Assembly: GCA_951230915.1 (NCBI GenBank) | Contig: OX579640.1 | Location: 20,976,981-21,040,980, forward strand | Length of the DNA stretch: 64,000 nt | Source of the DNA: Antitrichia curtipendula | Taxonomy: Eukaryota > Streptophyta > Bryopsida > Hypnales > Leucodontaceae | Direction of reading: 5' to 3' | Made by a program: the position numbers and the translations under genes | Notes under the pieces: model-generated | What the model saw: the letters and a program-made list of their open reading frames with translations, nothing else | Told to the model about the DNA's origin: nothing | Database searches by the model: none | Shown: positions 1-12,421 of the stretch, in pieces | Layout of the letters: every line of letters begins with the position of its first letter | How positions within the stretch are numbered: position 1 is the first letter of the stretch

Positions 1-1094
1 TATCTAGTTATAATTTTGTTTCAAAAATTCGAATTTGCTAATAAAATTGATTATTTCATTGTAATTTTAACTTTGGGCCAATAATTGCACTCTATCAATT
101 TTATAATTATAGAATGACACATAATTATTGTTTATACTATGACGTTCTTCATAATAATGTACAAATGTAGAAGAATTTCCAAAATTTTGAGTTTATTTTC
201 TATTTAATATGGATTTTCTTCCAACCTTTTTCTTCTAAAATGTATTGTGTAATTCCAAAATATTTTTATATTCCATAATATATTTGGACAAGTTTTTTTT
301 TTAAGGCCAACAATTTTCATAAATTTTGACTACATGGTCAAAAAGTGATTGTATAATATGTGGATTTCTTTTCAACACTACAAGGCTGGGTAGATAAGGA
401 AAAACACTTTTTTAAGAAAAAAAAATTGAAATCAATTTTTTAGATTTACAAATATGTGGAAAGATTTGAATCCTTCCATTTTTATTAATGAGATGAAAGT
501 TATGAGCTATTTTAGTTTGCGGACAATTATGGAATGTCTACTCTAAAATAAATTTTCAAATCCTTTATTTAATTGAATTTTTAGTATTTAAAAAATAAAT
601 AAAACCATAGCATGTAGATTGTTTATTGCAACATTACAACCATTGGGATTGGCATTTTTCAATTATGTAACTAAGTTCTTAACAATTTTGTATTTTGAAT
701 CATTCTCTATTTCTTTGTACTTAATGGTTTTAGTCAAGCATGCATGTAAAAAAGATTGAAATTTTTATATGTATTCCCATTTTATTTTTTCAACATATTA
801 TGGAGAGTTGCAAGTTGTAGGATCTACACATTTTGTGATAAAATGTTTGAAAGATGAAATCTAACCATTTAAAAAGAATTAAAAATACTTCTTTTGAGAA
901 TCCAAGCACCATGATCTTGCAATTGTTAAGGTTTCTTATTTTGAAATTTTAGAAGGGTGTACTTTAACAAGTTCACTAAAGGATCCTATGATTAGATTTG
1001 CTAAAAATAAACATAGATGAAGATTTTAGCCTTGGTTTAGAGACTAATATTTTGAAGTATTTTTGGGCCTCTAAACATGAACAAACTTTAGGGA
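1..1094 (+). mobile_element. TTAA-flanked short element, family B (left end outside window)
   Basis: Non-coding AT-rich element cut by the left window edge. Its interior (for example 529-600 and 960-1040) matches the family B copies at 22.36-22.56 and 22.72-23.66 kb. It ends in TTTAGGGA followed by TTAA at 1095-1098, the end structure shared by the family. No coding capacity is visible, so it would need a transposase in trans. The piggyBac-like assignment rests on the TTAA and CCC-type ends only. Confidence 0.6.
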
Positions 1095-1098
1095 TTAA

Positions 1099-2090
1099 AC
1101 TACCTTCCAGAGACTCTCTATTCACTAAGGTTTTAAAACTAATGTTGTTGTCATTAATATTATATTATTATTACTAATTTATTATTATTATAGTTTTGCA
1201 TTCTCTCTATATCTTTGATGTAAACTTTGATCACTAGGTTATAAACAATTGGACTCCTTTGAAGCTAGGCGTGAAAAGCTTGACTAGGTACCCTAGTCCA
1301 AAAGGGCTTCCGTGAACTGCCCCCTCAATCATCCCCGAGGAAAAACGCTGAAATTTTTTATTTGCCATGCATGATAAAATTTGCAAATTTTGAATATACA
1401 TGTGCAATCAATGCCCTAAGTTAACTAGAAGAGATACAAAAGATAAATTAATCAAGCACAAAACACAGGGACTTGTTTTTACATGCAACCTAGGGATGAC
1501 TTGGGGGACTTTCTTGGCCCTTGTAAACCACTGCTGGGATTTGTCCTATTCATTATGTAGGAGGATCCTGTGACGCAATTAGGATTTTCATACACTAAAT
1601 GCCCAATTACAAAGTTTTGCCCACATATGGTAGAACCACCCATTGTCGACCACTTAAGCAATTCCGCATATGTTCTGAAACAGTTGAAGGCAATGTGAAT
1701 TTACAATCCTGTAGGAAGATAGAAATGATGGGCATTGCCAAAATTTCGTGATTTTTTCCTAGAATTGAATTTACTATGAATTTCTGAAGCCAAAAGTTGG
1801 CCTCAACCCATCTCCACTTAGTAGAGTCATGTATAACTGATCACTATGAGAGTAATTGCTACTCACTTGAACACCCAAAGTTAAGGACATATGGCATCAC
1901 GACTTTGGAGCATTGATATAACCATCCCAAAAATTAATCATGGAATTGAATCCAAGCATGTATTGAAATTGATACCCCCCAATGGTTGGCAACCGGGTAC
2001 TAGTTGGTGATGGGTGGTTCTATTGTAAGTGGTTCATAAAGCGATCCGCTTCTTGAAACAATCATGTAGGTGGTTCCAAAACAAATTAAG
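1099..2090. other. Intergenic, no gene seen
   Basis: AT-rich DNA with no convincing coding sequence. Positions 1340-1398 are a dispersed copy of the sequence that flanks the large piggyBac element at 44.91-44.97 kb and, inverted, at 51.03-51.09 kb. Confidence 0.5.
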
Positions 2091-2094
2091 TGGT

Positions 2095-2625
2095 GGTTTT
2101 AAAACGGACATTAAGTGGACTATCAACAATGTGAGCATAATTAAGACTTGTCATTTGTTGCTTCAAACTTTGCCAATGGATGGATTACGAGCTAGGGAGG
2201 GTCCATTTTAAAGCCAGTGAGTGTTCACTTAATTTTTCTAAATAAGAATTGATTGTCCAATTGCCTTCTTACAAATGTTAAAAGAATGTAGGGTCTATTT
2301 AATTTTAGTAAGGGTCGCATTTAGGAACAATGTGTATTACTTTTTGCATGCCACAGTGCTTGTTTTGGGTCAAGACATATCTTTTTTCAGACTGCATGTG
2401 TGTGGGTTTTGTAAGACCTAGGATCACAAATAGTTGCCTATGGCAGAATTCTTTGAAAATTCATAAGTAATTCATAAATACTCCAAAAATTATGAAACCA
2501 CTTGTGTTAGATTTTGCATCAATTTTCCTTCAAGTGAAAAATAAGGGAAAATATTTTTGAGCATCTGAAACACATCAAAAAGACCCAACAGCCCTTAAAG
2601 GGTCTCTTTATGAGCCACTTACCTT
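2095..2625 (+). repeat. Dispersed repeat E, copy 1
   Basis: Roughly 530 bp that aligns nearly end to end with 52273-52805 and, for its 3' half, with 60310-60665. A reversed partial copy lies at about 6645-6760. Non-coding. The mechanism of spread is not evident because no clear inverted ends were found. Confidence 0.6.
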
Positions 2626-2637
2626 ACCATAATCGGG

Positions 2638-2709
2638 CATCCAAAAATATTTTGTCATCCAAAAATATTTTGTCATCCAAAAATATTTTGTCATCCAAAA
2701 ATATTATGT
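2638..2709 (+). repeat. 18-bp tandem repeat, four units
   Basis: Four consecutive units of CATCCAAAAATATTTTGT; the last differs by one base. The unit length is a multiple of three, so any reading frame through it stays open, which explains a chance open frame here. Confidence 0.9.
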
Positions 2710-2739
2710 TTCCCACTTGTGGTTTACACCAGGTAACAC

Positions 2740-3260
2740 CCTCGTTCTTTGAGCCTTCCCTGAAAAAAAAACAGGCCTCCTTGTCAGTCTCCACCCTCCT
2801 CGTCGGCCCCCCTTGTTTTTTTTCACAGAATGCCCTCAGACTCGGGCATCACCCTATATATACCCAAAGTATGCCAATCCTACAGGGACCAAGCCAACGG
2901 TACTACTGTATTGCATCTTGTAGCTGCTTGTCGCTCCTACCGTAAGCAATCTGAGAATTGTTCTGTGCGTCTCGTGAGCTGTGATTTCCAGGTGGGACCT
3001 CCCGAGCAAAGATCTCGTTTTCTAGCAGTCTGGGTGGCAGCCGCCAGGCAGGGCGGAAACCGGTGGACTTGTACAGTTATGGGGAATTGGGGGAATTGAC
3101 ATGACAAGACCAGCGTTTTTAACTTTAAAATAATCAGCAACTGATGATCCGATCATGGCAACTCTCTCTCAAGGGAATCAGGAAGAAGCAGCTGCTGCTT
3201 TTTCAACTGCAGTTCGCTTACTGAAGTCTCAACTGTATTGGCACAAGTAGCAAGGATGAC
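2740..3260 (+). other. GC-richer island with TATA-like motif and a 31-codon coding-like ORF
   Basis: This stretch is visibly richer in G+C than the surrounding AT-rich DNA. A TATATATA motif lies at about 2852-2860. About 300 bp downstream, 3155-3250 is a small ORF of 31 codons beginning MATLSQGNQEEAAAAF and ending in TAG, with amphipathic, coding-like composition. I do not recognise the peptide. It could be a first exon or gene fragment carried by a transposon, or chance. No downstream exon was found. Confidence 0.3.
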
Positions 3261-3368
3261 AACAAACTAAGTTATTCCATTCCACTGGCATTCCACTTGG
3301 TGACCAATAGGCCCACCAGGGAGGGTTTTTTTAATCCCTTTAGCGTCACTGCAGATCCTCAGTGTCCG

Positions 3369-3632
3369 ATGGATGACAAAGAATTTTTTAACGTATATAA
3401 AATGGATGATAAAGAAATTTTCTATGTATGTAAAATGGATGATAAAGAATCCTTTTATGTATGTAAAATGGATGACAAAGAATCCTTCTATGTATGTAAA
3501 ATGGATGACAAAGAATTTTTCTATGTATGTAAAATGGATGACAAAGAATTTTTCTATGTATATTAAATGGATGAAAAAGAAATTTTCTATGTAAAATGGA
3601 TGACAAAGAATCCTTTTATGTATGTAAAATGG
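3369..3632 (+). repeat. 33-bp minisatellite, about eight units
   Basis: Units begin at 3369, 3402, 3435, 3468, 3501, 3534, 3567 (a 29-bp unit) and 3596. The consensus starts ATGGATGACAAAGAATT and ends GTATGTAAA. Six units stay in one frame as an 11-residue repeat (MDDKEFFYVCK) until a TAA at 3564. There are no spacers, so it is not a CRISPR array. Confidence 0.9.
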
Positions 3633-3722
3633 AAGTGCTAGTGTTTATACTTGGGATTTTGTAAAGGGGAGGTTTTGCACACTAGTATTGACCTTCAAGG
3701 AATGCTTTTGGATCTTTTTTAA

Positions 3723-3977
3723 CCCCTAAAGGACCAACATGGTCTTTTGAGGCAATATACGACAAATTCCTGTAACTGAAGATTTGCATATTTCAGTTTG
3801 ATATTTTAATAGAAGGTGGGGACAAGGAATATCTTTCATATGCATTCAATTTCACAACGTTTGAAAATATGAGTAAAAAATTATGACCTAATATGTTACT
3901 TTTTTCTCCGGTAATTGTATTAGAAATGACAATTTTGGAGCATTTTTGGTGAAAACATAGTCAGCGAACTTAAGGGG
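3723..3977 (+). mobile_element. Short TTAA-flanked element, family B copy 2 (255 bp)
   Basis: Bounded by TTAA at 3719-3722 and 3978-3981. The left end is CCCCTAAAGGACCAACA; the right end is AACTTAAGGGG. It is an internally deleted relative of 22721-23655 and shares the pattern GGTGAAAACATA close to the right end. Non-coding. Confidence 0.7.
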
Positions 3978-3981
3978 TTAA

Positions 3982-5475
3982 ACAGATGATTTCCATAGTG
4001 ACAAGCATTGCATTCTAGGGTTGATAAAAAAAATTCAACTTTCTAAGGGGGTTCAAAAAAGCTATTTCCAGAAATGTACATTGTACCAATAAGGTACAAG
4101 GTGTTTTCTATCAATGTAAAAAAATGGTTTCTATCAAATGGTTTCGTAAAAATATTTTTGACAAATATATAAAAAAAATACCAATTGATTTGAAGTTTCT
4201 TGGAAATAAAAAGAAAAAAACAATGCTAAAATATGTTAAGCAATTATTTTATTTTATTTCTCCAGTAGAGTCCTCAGTCGAAGTTATTTCCTTTAAGTTT
4301 TTGGACTTTACTATGAGCGGTTGAGCTACTACTAATCCTAATTTACATATCCCACATGGGGTGTTTTAACTCCTACCACCCCTACTTGTATAAAGTGTTT
4401 GTCTTCTCATCTCTACAAAAACCAAGCTAAGTGGCTTTCAATGGCTAATTGCCAAATATTTTGAATAAATTTGAATATAATGGCTAATTTTTAAGTGCCA
4501 AATCTACTTTGAAAACTTTAATTAATTATTTGACATCGATAGGTCGACCTTAACCTATTACTATGGTATGTCTAAATGAGGTCTATAATTCTACTTCACA
4601 CATAATTCCTATGTTTTGACAATGAGCGTTCAAACTCTCATCTTCAAATTATCCCATAATGTTTGAGGATTCAAGATAGACAATGAATTTCATTATAAAA
4701 ATGATGTCTCCACCCCTCATTCCCACACATGTCAATGAAGCTCCCTTCATAAAGCCAATAATTTTTTTTAATGGCAGATGGTCATATGACATTGGAATTG
4801 AAGCTTACTTCAAGTTTGCATGATGTATGGATGAATTTTGTGGCTAAGGACTCTGGAGAGGAAAAAGCAACCTAAGTGAAGGCTACTGAATCTTATATTC
4901 CAGGTTTGAAAATCTGAAAATATAAGATGATATTAATTATGATGGAGGCACTAATAGCCAATTACTTAAGTGATTCCAGGCATATTCTGGAGCAATATAA
5001 GACAATGAAAAATTTTCAGCTATTCAGAAAGATAGAAATTATAAGGATTATAAACTTTTTGGTAATTTTATTTCTTGAACCAAATTACTAAGAATTATGG
5101 GTGTCTAAAGTGCTCAAGACCAATAGCCAATATCTAGACTCTTCCAATTCCAATCATTCAAGAAATTACTTTCCTGCTCATTACTTCCTACTTTCTTGCT
5201 CATTATTTTGGGATATATGTCATGACCTTACATGTCCCAACTTTGAAAAGGACAAAAAACCACATTCTAAACTTTGGTTAGAAATTTGTTTCAATCTTGG
5301 TTGGAATAACTACAACCTACAAGTTAGGTATGGGTCCCTAGTTGAGAATGGGTGGTCCTACATTATTCCAAACCAACTCAAAACAAATTTTTCCATAAAA
5401 CCAAACCTTTCCGTCTTTGTCAGAGGTATTATGATTCTAGAACCATTGTTACCAAATACCATGTGTAAATGTCCC
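3982..5475. repeat. Repeat-rich intergenic DNA (families F and G)
   Basis: No gene recognised. Positions 4297-4390 match 54650-54735, and 4584-4680 match 54190-54310 in inverted orientation, so a rearranged copy of foldback family F lies here. Positions 5020-5360 match 61020-61345 (family G). A 164-codon open frame at 5101-5595 lies over the family G repeat, begins with GTG and has no recognisable domain, so I treat it as chance. Confidence 0.5.
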
Positions 5476-5479
5476 TTAA

Positions 5480-6451
5480 TCCCTAAGAGCCCAAGGCTTT
5501 TGGGGGGTTCAAAAACATTATTGCTTTTAAAGGTTATAGATGTAAACGTCACTATGGTACATAAATCCAACAATACAATCTTAAAGTGTATGTAATGCAG
5601 ATGACTTGAATCAAATTTGAAGTCATTTGGCCACATAGATTGCAAGATTATGATGTTTTAGTGTTGAAAAACGATGCTGAAAATTTCCTGGCAACACATT
5701 TTGAGGTGAAATTTGATTTTTTAACCTATTCAAATGAAAAAAACTTAAAACTATGCAACACTTCAAAAGCAACATACAAACACATTGGAGAAAGAAAATA
5801 TCATTCAATTCACTCATTGTGTGTGCAAAATGCCTTTGAAATGTCAAAAAATAGCAAGAAAAGTTGCAAAAAAACATGTGAGGTTGAACCTCCTTCTACT
5901 AAATGCCTCTTAGTCACTCATAACTTCTTGGATTGATATGAAACTTTAGTCACACAAATCAGACTAGTATGCACAACTTTCCCCAAAACAAGTATTGAAA
6001 ACGGACAATGTATGAAGAAGAAACAAGCTGCTGAAGTTCACTAGTATCCAAAAATGTCGGGATTTTGAACTTTGAATTGCTCCCAAACTTTCAAAACAAC
6101 TTGGATTGACATGAAATTTTTTCTACAATAACTAAAATTCAAGGGGAATATAATCCAACAAATTTGATTGAAAACTAACATTGGATGAATGAAATACAAG
6201 CCCCCAAAGTTTGTAGCCATCAAGTGCAATTTGATGAACTCAAATTGAACCTCTGAACTTCAAATGACTCACAAAAAATTACTGCATCTTTGATTGATTT
6301 GAAAATTTTATCACACAAACTAGAAGAGAGAGGGCAAATTTCACAACAAGTTTCCATCCAATTTGAACTTCGGATGCAAAAGTTACACCACTGTAAATTG
6401 AACTTGAAATTGTGTGAGAGGACATTTGTGGTCCCTTGGGACGTTTAGGGG
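5480..6451 (+). mobile_element. TTAA-flanked non-autonomous element, family H (972 bp)
   Basis: Bounded by TTAA at 5476-5479 and 6452-6455. The left end TCCCTAAGAGCCCAAGG and the right end, read inward, CCCCTAAACGTCCCAAGG form imperfect inverted repeats. The interior is AT-rich and non-coding. Classed with the piggyBac-like short elements by target site and ends. Confidence 0.55.
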
Positions 6452-6455
6452 TTAA

Positions 6456-7732
6456 ATGCATCATCACAATGCTAAGGGTTGTTAAAATTGTGGTAACAGG
6501 TGAGTGGGTGACTCACACAAATGGAAGAGTCTAAGATAGGAGGCTTTGAAAGCGAGCATCTAAGGGTTGGTCTGCCTTTTTCATGTAGTTTCTTGGATGG
6601 GATTATTCTTAGCTCATTTTTCAGACAAAGGAAAATAGATTTTGATTGTAACACAAGTTGTTTCTTATTTTTTGAAGCATTTTTGAATTACTTATGAATT
6701 TTCAAACGTGATGAGTCAAAGGTCCCTATTTATGACCCTAGGTCTTCCATAAAACGTTCACATGCAGTTTCTAGAGAATATAATATTCAAGAGCCTTCAA
6801 AGGCTGCCTTTGCCTCTCTGAAGTCTTCGTCCACGAAATGCATCTAGGTACCTGCCAGTGGATTCAATTGCTGTAATTTATTTCAAGGAGTCAGTGGAAA
6901 ATGAATTATTTGTTCCCAATGCAGCCTAATAACTTCCTTCAAAGTGTCAGACTACATCAAAATTCATTAGCCTTGCTAATTTCCTACCCACTAACTCACC
7001 TCCTTACACACTGACATATTCCGACGCGTGGCTTATTAGCTAATGTGGAGTGTGGAATATTCCACACCATTCCATCTTTGGGATGGAATGATGTGAAATA
7101 TACCACATCATTCCGTCAGAGGCAAGGCAACTGTTCTCACAACTCATGAATGTTATGAAAAATGGGGGAAAACAAAGAGAATGATTGGCTCTTGCAATAA
7201 ATAATAATATTTTTTTTACCAATCCATTCAATGAATACAAAAGGTCCTTTAAAGACCACCTTATGTTCATTTCAGGCGAGTCTATATGGGCAATTCTAAA
7301 TGCCCGCTCGCTTTCAGAGCCTCCTACCTTAATAGATGTCAGAATTGGGTTGTCCTACCTTACATCATTTCTAGGTCTACCTGACCATCTTACAAAGTGA
7401 AAAAAGAAAAAGAAAAAAAAGAAAGGGACAGTTCTGTATTCACTTTTGGGAGACCAGTGAGGGTACCGGGATGAGTATGAGTATGAGAGCCTTGTACAGT
7501 ACTGTGCTTCCCAATGGGATGGTTAACTGTTTTCTAACTTCCAAATCATCATGGTGCCGTGCAGTGAGCTCTTCCCTTCCCAACGGTTTCCAGGACTTAA
7601 AAAAAAAGATTGATCTACAAAATCAAATTGATACGCATAAGTTGAAATGGATGGATGGCCAGCAATTCCGTGGAAGGTGGGAGTCAACCAGCTTGCAAGC
7701 CAAGAGTATGATTCCCAGCCTTGAGTGAATAA
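6456..7732. other. Intergenic, with a palindromic hairpin
   Basis: No gene seen. Positions 6645-6760 are a reversed partial copy of repeat E. Positions 7048-7115 are strongly palindromic around TGTGGAATATTCCACACC and two inverted ATTCC-type blocks; a related sequence is at 55480-55510. Confidence 0.5.
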
Positions 7733-8044
7733 GGTAGGAGGTCCATAAACCGCTCATCTAAGAGCCGAAGCTGATTTTGGGGGAGGTAGAACTTCTTTAA
7801 AAAAAGTTTCAGTAAATTTTCTTTGAAAGGCAGGAGAAATTGGCATCTAACCCAAGTTGTTTCATATTTTTTGAAGCTTTGTAGAATTAGTTGTGAATTT
7901 CTGAAGTTGCAAAAAAGTGCATTTTTGTGGGCTCTAAAACCAACCACCTCCTCAAATGCACACCACTTGTACATTGAAAAGTGCAAAATGTACCTCTAGA
8001 GCCTGATTGGTTTTAGAACCCGTTCCATTTTAGGACCTCCTACC
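7733..8044 (+). mobile_element. MITE family M, copy 1 (312 bp)
   Basis: Perfect 12-bp inverted ends: GGTAGGAGGTCC at 7733-7744 and GGACCTCCTACC at 8033-8044. The interior matches 52911-53228 in reverse orientation and 55705-56039. Non-coding. The ends and target differ from the TTAA families; the superfamily is not clear. Confidence 0.75.
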
Positions 8045-8279
8045 TCTTACTGGCTTTGGAACTTGCTGCCTAAGGCTTTGTCACACAGTGACTGTACCTC
8101 GGGAAGGGGGGAAATGGTACACAGGAACTTTTGATCAAAAGTTCCTCTCAATGTTCTCTGGAGATTTTTTGGGCTTTGGGCTTGGTGAGTGTGGGCTGTG
8201 GTCATGTGGAGCCACATGACCATGTGGGGTCTGAATTATGACCATAAAAAGTGGGACAAACATCTGGAAAAAAACTTAA

Positions 8280-9095
8280 CCCTTCAATGATGGGCCGGTC
8301 ACCGTGGAAATCATCTGTTTTGGGTACTGTGAGAATTGTTGGTTTAAACCCTAAAGCCCTGTTTGTCCCCTCGGGGGACAATTTGGGTCCGAGTAGGTTT
8401 CTATTGTCTCAATTTGAAGTGGAATCTTTTGAGATTTTTTGAGGGTTTTTTGGCTTTGCAAGAGCTTTGTGGATATATGATTTTTGTATTAATCGGATGC
8501 CGGATGAAAAAGTTATGGCACAATGAGCAAGAAATGGAGATTGGTGGGTAGTACAAAAACAAATTACAAAAAGTCAAAATAAATTTTTTTGAATTTTTTT
8601 CCCTAAAAGATTATGTTCTTACCTATACGTGAAGCTTTGATTCATTCTATTTGGACTAGGGATGAGAAAGTTATGGACAATCTTAGTTTTTCGGGCAATT
8701 TAAGCATCTTCTTGAAAAAAAACTTTTTGTTCAACTTTGAATGCTAAGATCTTCCAATCCGTACGGTGAAATTTGATGAAATATTTACTACATGATCTTA
8801 GACAAGTTAAGTACAAGATCCTATGGTTAAATTATAAAATAAAATAAAATAAAATAAAAATGGTTTCCTTAAGTGAATACAACAGAAGTGGTAGTTTTGA
8901 GTGGTTTTTGGCAGAGAACACTCTTAGGGCTTTAGGGGTTAAAGAATGAAAAAGTGCTCTTTGGAAGTTAAGCTATTCTAAAAGACCTTCCCTTTTCATA
9001 AAAAATTTGGAGGATGAATAGTTGCACTTATGTCCTGCATGGAGAGATTCTTTATCATTCATCGGCCATAAAACGTCCTCCGTATCGTTTATGGG
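8280..9095 (+). mobile_element. TTAA-flanked element, family C copy 1, split by a nested insertion
   Basis: TTAA flanks lie at 8276-8279 and 9096-9099, with ends CCCTTCAATG and TTTATGGG. The outer parts align with the uninterrupted copy at 17395-17616. The middle, 8348-8938, is a complete family A element inserted at a TTAA. Non-coding. Confidence 0.75.
8348..8938 (+). mobile_element. TTAA-flanked element, family A copy 1 (nested)
   Basis: Flanked by TTAA at 8344-8347 and 8939-8942. The left end is ACCCTAAAGCCCTG and the right end AGGGCTTTAGGGG, inverted repeats of about 12 bp. It is nearly collinear with 26655-27235. Non-coding, 591 bp. It sits inside family C element 8280-9095, so it inserted later. 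Confidence 0.8.
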
Positions 9096-9099
9096 TTAA

Positions 9100-11503
9100 G
9101 GTAGACAAGCCCTATTCTCACAATTGGAGCCACTACCAAGGTGAGGGGCACATATTCTTTAGAGGTGTGCACTTGTTTCACAAATCAAATCCAAGTGGAG
9201 TTATAAATTTTCAATCAAAATTATAATTTTTGTGAATTTTTGAAGAGGTCTGCCATAAAATTACAAAATTGTTCATAGAGTAGAATCATAAACTTGTCCT
9301 ATAAACAATCCATAACCGCCTTTCCATGTACTTTATAGTACTTAAGTATTCATCATTAAGGAATTGACACGTTACCCCTTGTTGGCATAAATGCATTGAC
9401 TTTGTCAAAAAAAATAATGGATTTGGATGTTTTTTAGGACGGAATTGTGCCAAAAGTAGGATGAAAAAATTGGATATTAGCAAATGGAATTGTGTTGGTC
9501 TACTTTACTTGGCCATGAGGCAAGTTTGATAGCCACGTGCAAGCAGTACTGGATTGCAACGATCCCACTATTTCTCATTGACTAATTTGTCCTTTTAGCA
9601 TTGTTGGATTTTTATAATTCCACTTAAATACAAATGTGAAATGTGGATAGCAATTGAATTTTTTAACTTTTTTTTTAAGTATAAATTTTTTATGAATTTT
9701 TGAAGTATGCTACCTAATTGGCCCAACAAAAGAATCCCTAGACTACCCTAAAATTATCTATAATGGTCATTTCACTCACCTAAAGGATTCATAATATTTC
9801 TTAACATGAGCACAACATGAAGGTCTAAAAAAGTCATATCATGTGATTAGTTTACACGTAGAAGGGAGAAGTTCCCATTACACTCACTATTTTAATCACT
9901 CCATTACCATTGTCCAGGACACTGAATGTGGTTACTAAACTCAACCTAATGTAGCCCAAATCTCACATATTGAAACTTTTTGTCATAAGTTGATGCAAAT
10001 CTTTAATGGGTCATTCCCTAGGTGTCTGATGTATTTTTTGTCCAGTTTATTTTAAATTAGACATAAATTCCTAAGGTAACAATTCCTTGAATTGTTCAAA
10101 TAAGGATTTGAGCATGATTTCTATTATTAATCCTCAAACTAAGGACCAGGGGCATTTTGAAAAGTTAACCCTCAGTTTTTTTACAGTTTTTTATTTTAAA
10201 TGTTTTAAGGAAAATATAGCTGTAATATCTATTTTTTATTTTTGAAATTTTTGAAAATTATAGTTTTGGAAGACACTCTAAGGGTAGCATCTTGAAAGCT
10301 TATAATACACCACTATTAAACTTTCTTTCTATCAAATTTCTCTTGGTGTGAGCTCAAGGAGTACATCAATTAGACCATGATATTTGTCACTAAGATCTCC
10401 ACTTTTGTTCAAAATTTCACACTATTTTAAGCATTTTTTTAATTGTCATGATTCTTACAAATTACAAATTTCCAAATTTAAGGAAGTATTTTGGAGGGCT
10501 TGTTGTGGGTCAAAAGGAGAGTCTAGATTATCTTAAAATGCGGTTTTTGGACACCTAATGAATAAATTTAATTTTTAAATTGCTAAATATAGGTGTAATC
10601 TAGGCTCTAAGGCTCTTATAAATACAAGTTATACATTTCAAGCAAGAATATGTAGGTGTCTATTTTTAAAATGTGACACAATTAGGTGGAATTATTTTAA
10701 TGGAAATATATTATGGATGTGTTTATCATCAACCATATTGGCAATTTGGCATACATTGATGAATATACTAAGAGTCACGAATAATTTTTTTATAGAAAGA
10801 GAAATCTTTGTGTAAAAATTATACACTATTAACCTTAAATGCCTAAAGCACTATATTTTGATGTTGATTAAACTTTGAAATTAAATAAACTCTTCACCAA
10901 AGTATTGTTTTTTATATATTTTTTTTAATTGAGTGTCCTTAAAACTCTATTTAACTCTAAAGGACCGTGAGTTCAAATTTTGAATAATGGATGAATTCAA
11001 AGACATTTCAAGCACACTAAACAACATTTTTTTATCCATCAATTTTTTCAAGATTCTTATGTTAGTTCTTTAAAAATTATATGGTATAAAATTTGAAGAG
11101 TTTGCTTTGCAAATATTCTATAATTCAAAGGACACTAGAAGGTTTGGCCTCAAAAAATATTTTTTTTGGTAAAAAAATGACCATTTAGAAACAAGTTGAA
11201 TAAAAAAGTAAGATAAAAAAAGTTCAAAAATCACCATGATTAAAATTTAATATTTTGAACTTGAAAGAAGAAAATTCTTGAAAGAATCACAATATTCACT
11301 CTTTAGAAGGACTTTTCAATTTTTGGTTTTAAAAATTATTGAAAGTATTGCTTTGTGTACTCGTTGATCCAGCTATATGGATATGATCTACGGATCCTAT
11401 TTTACAACTCAATTTTGTTTGAAATCCATTATAAAAATATTCTTCCAAGTTGGATTTTATAATACATCTTTATAATTTTAGAAATTTAGGTACCCCCTGG
11501 TCC
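9100..11503. other. AT-rich intergenic DNA with dispersed repeat I
   Basis: No gene recognised on either strand. Positions 9675-10030 align with 54868-55165 (repeat I), including the shared block CATTCCCTAGGTGTC. The rest shows only long A/T runs and short open frames with no domain. Confidence 0.5.
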
Positions 11504-11507
11504 TTAA

Positions 11508-12417
11508 TCCCTATAATCCTAAGGTCTCTTTTCCATTAAAAAACAATGAAAATTGCAATTTTTATAGCAAAGAGAGAAAAAAATTAAAACTATTTTTTTG
11601 CATATTTAACGTTGGATCTTGTACTAGACTAGTATTAAAATGTGGAAGAAATTTCACAAACTTTGACCGTGTAGATTGCAAGATACTTGCATTGAAAGTG
11701 AAGGAAACAAGTTTTTTTGCACCTTGCTCAATTACATTTTTTGACTTTGAACCTTCATAACTTATAATTTTTACTCTATTGGTTTTGAATTTTGAATTTT
11801 ACATAATAAAAAATTGAGTTGAAAGTCCAGGAAAAAAGTTCAAAAAACACACATTTAATTCTCACTAGTTAAAAAATTGTCAAGTGAAAGTAGGTTCAAG
11901 ATTGAAGGAAGCACAAAAGTTTAAGATGGAATTGAAATATACTAATCTCAATTGTGAGATTGTTTTATCAAGAGATTTTAACCTTGTGATTTCTTTTTTC
12001 CTTTTTAAATTGAGAAAATTGAGGTCAACAATGAATCCTCTAAGTTGTTTTTTCAAGAAGATGCTCCAATTGCCCAAAAAACAAGATTGTCCATAACTTT
12101 CACATAACAAATCCCAATGGAATAAATCAAAATTTTCCATGTATAGAAAATCTAATCTACACAAAAAAAAAATTAAAAATCTTTTACTTATGTTTTCTTG
12201 AAGTGTTTTTTTCCAGCCTACTTAACTTTAAAAAAGGCTTTTTGTGCCATAACTTTTGCTCTTGGGTTTCGATTGAAATAAAAATTATAATTTTGGAACA
12301 CAAATGTGTCTTTTCTATCTGTACACAAAAATTCAGAAAATCATGACAAATGTTGAGACTATAGAAGCCTTCCAAAAGTCCATTTTGTCCCCTAAAGGGA
12401 CAATGGAACTTTAGTGG
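11508..12417 (-). mobile_element. TTAA-flanked element, family A long form, copy 5 (910 bp)
   Basis: Bounded by TTAA at 11504-11507 and 12418-12421. It is the reverse-orientation counterpart of 38343-39258, with nearly the same length. Shared internal landmarks include GTCCATAACTTTCACAT and GCCATAACTTTTGCTC. Two 60-95 codon open frames inside have no domain and are not conserved between copies. Confidence 0.65.
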
Positions 12418-12421
12418 TTAA

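Noticed and set aside
3369..3632. CRISPR-like array
   Set aside because: The units abut directly with no unique spacers and the genome is eukaryotic; it is a minisatellite.
5101..5595. 164-codon open frame
   Set aside because: Starts at GTG, runs over repeat G, and the second copy of that repeat (61.0-61.3 kb) does not keep the frame.
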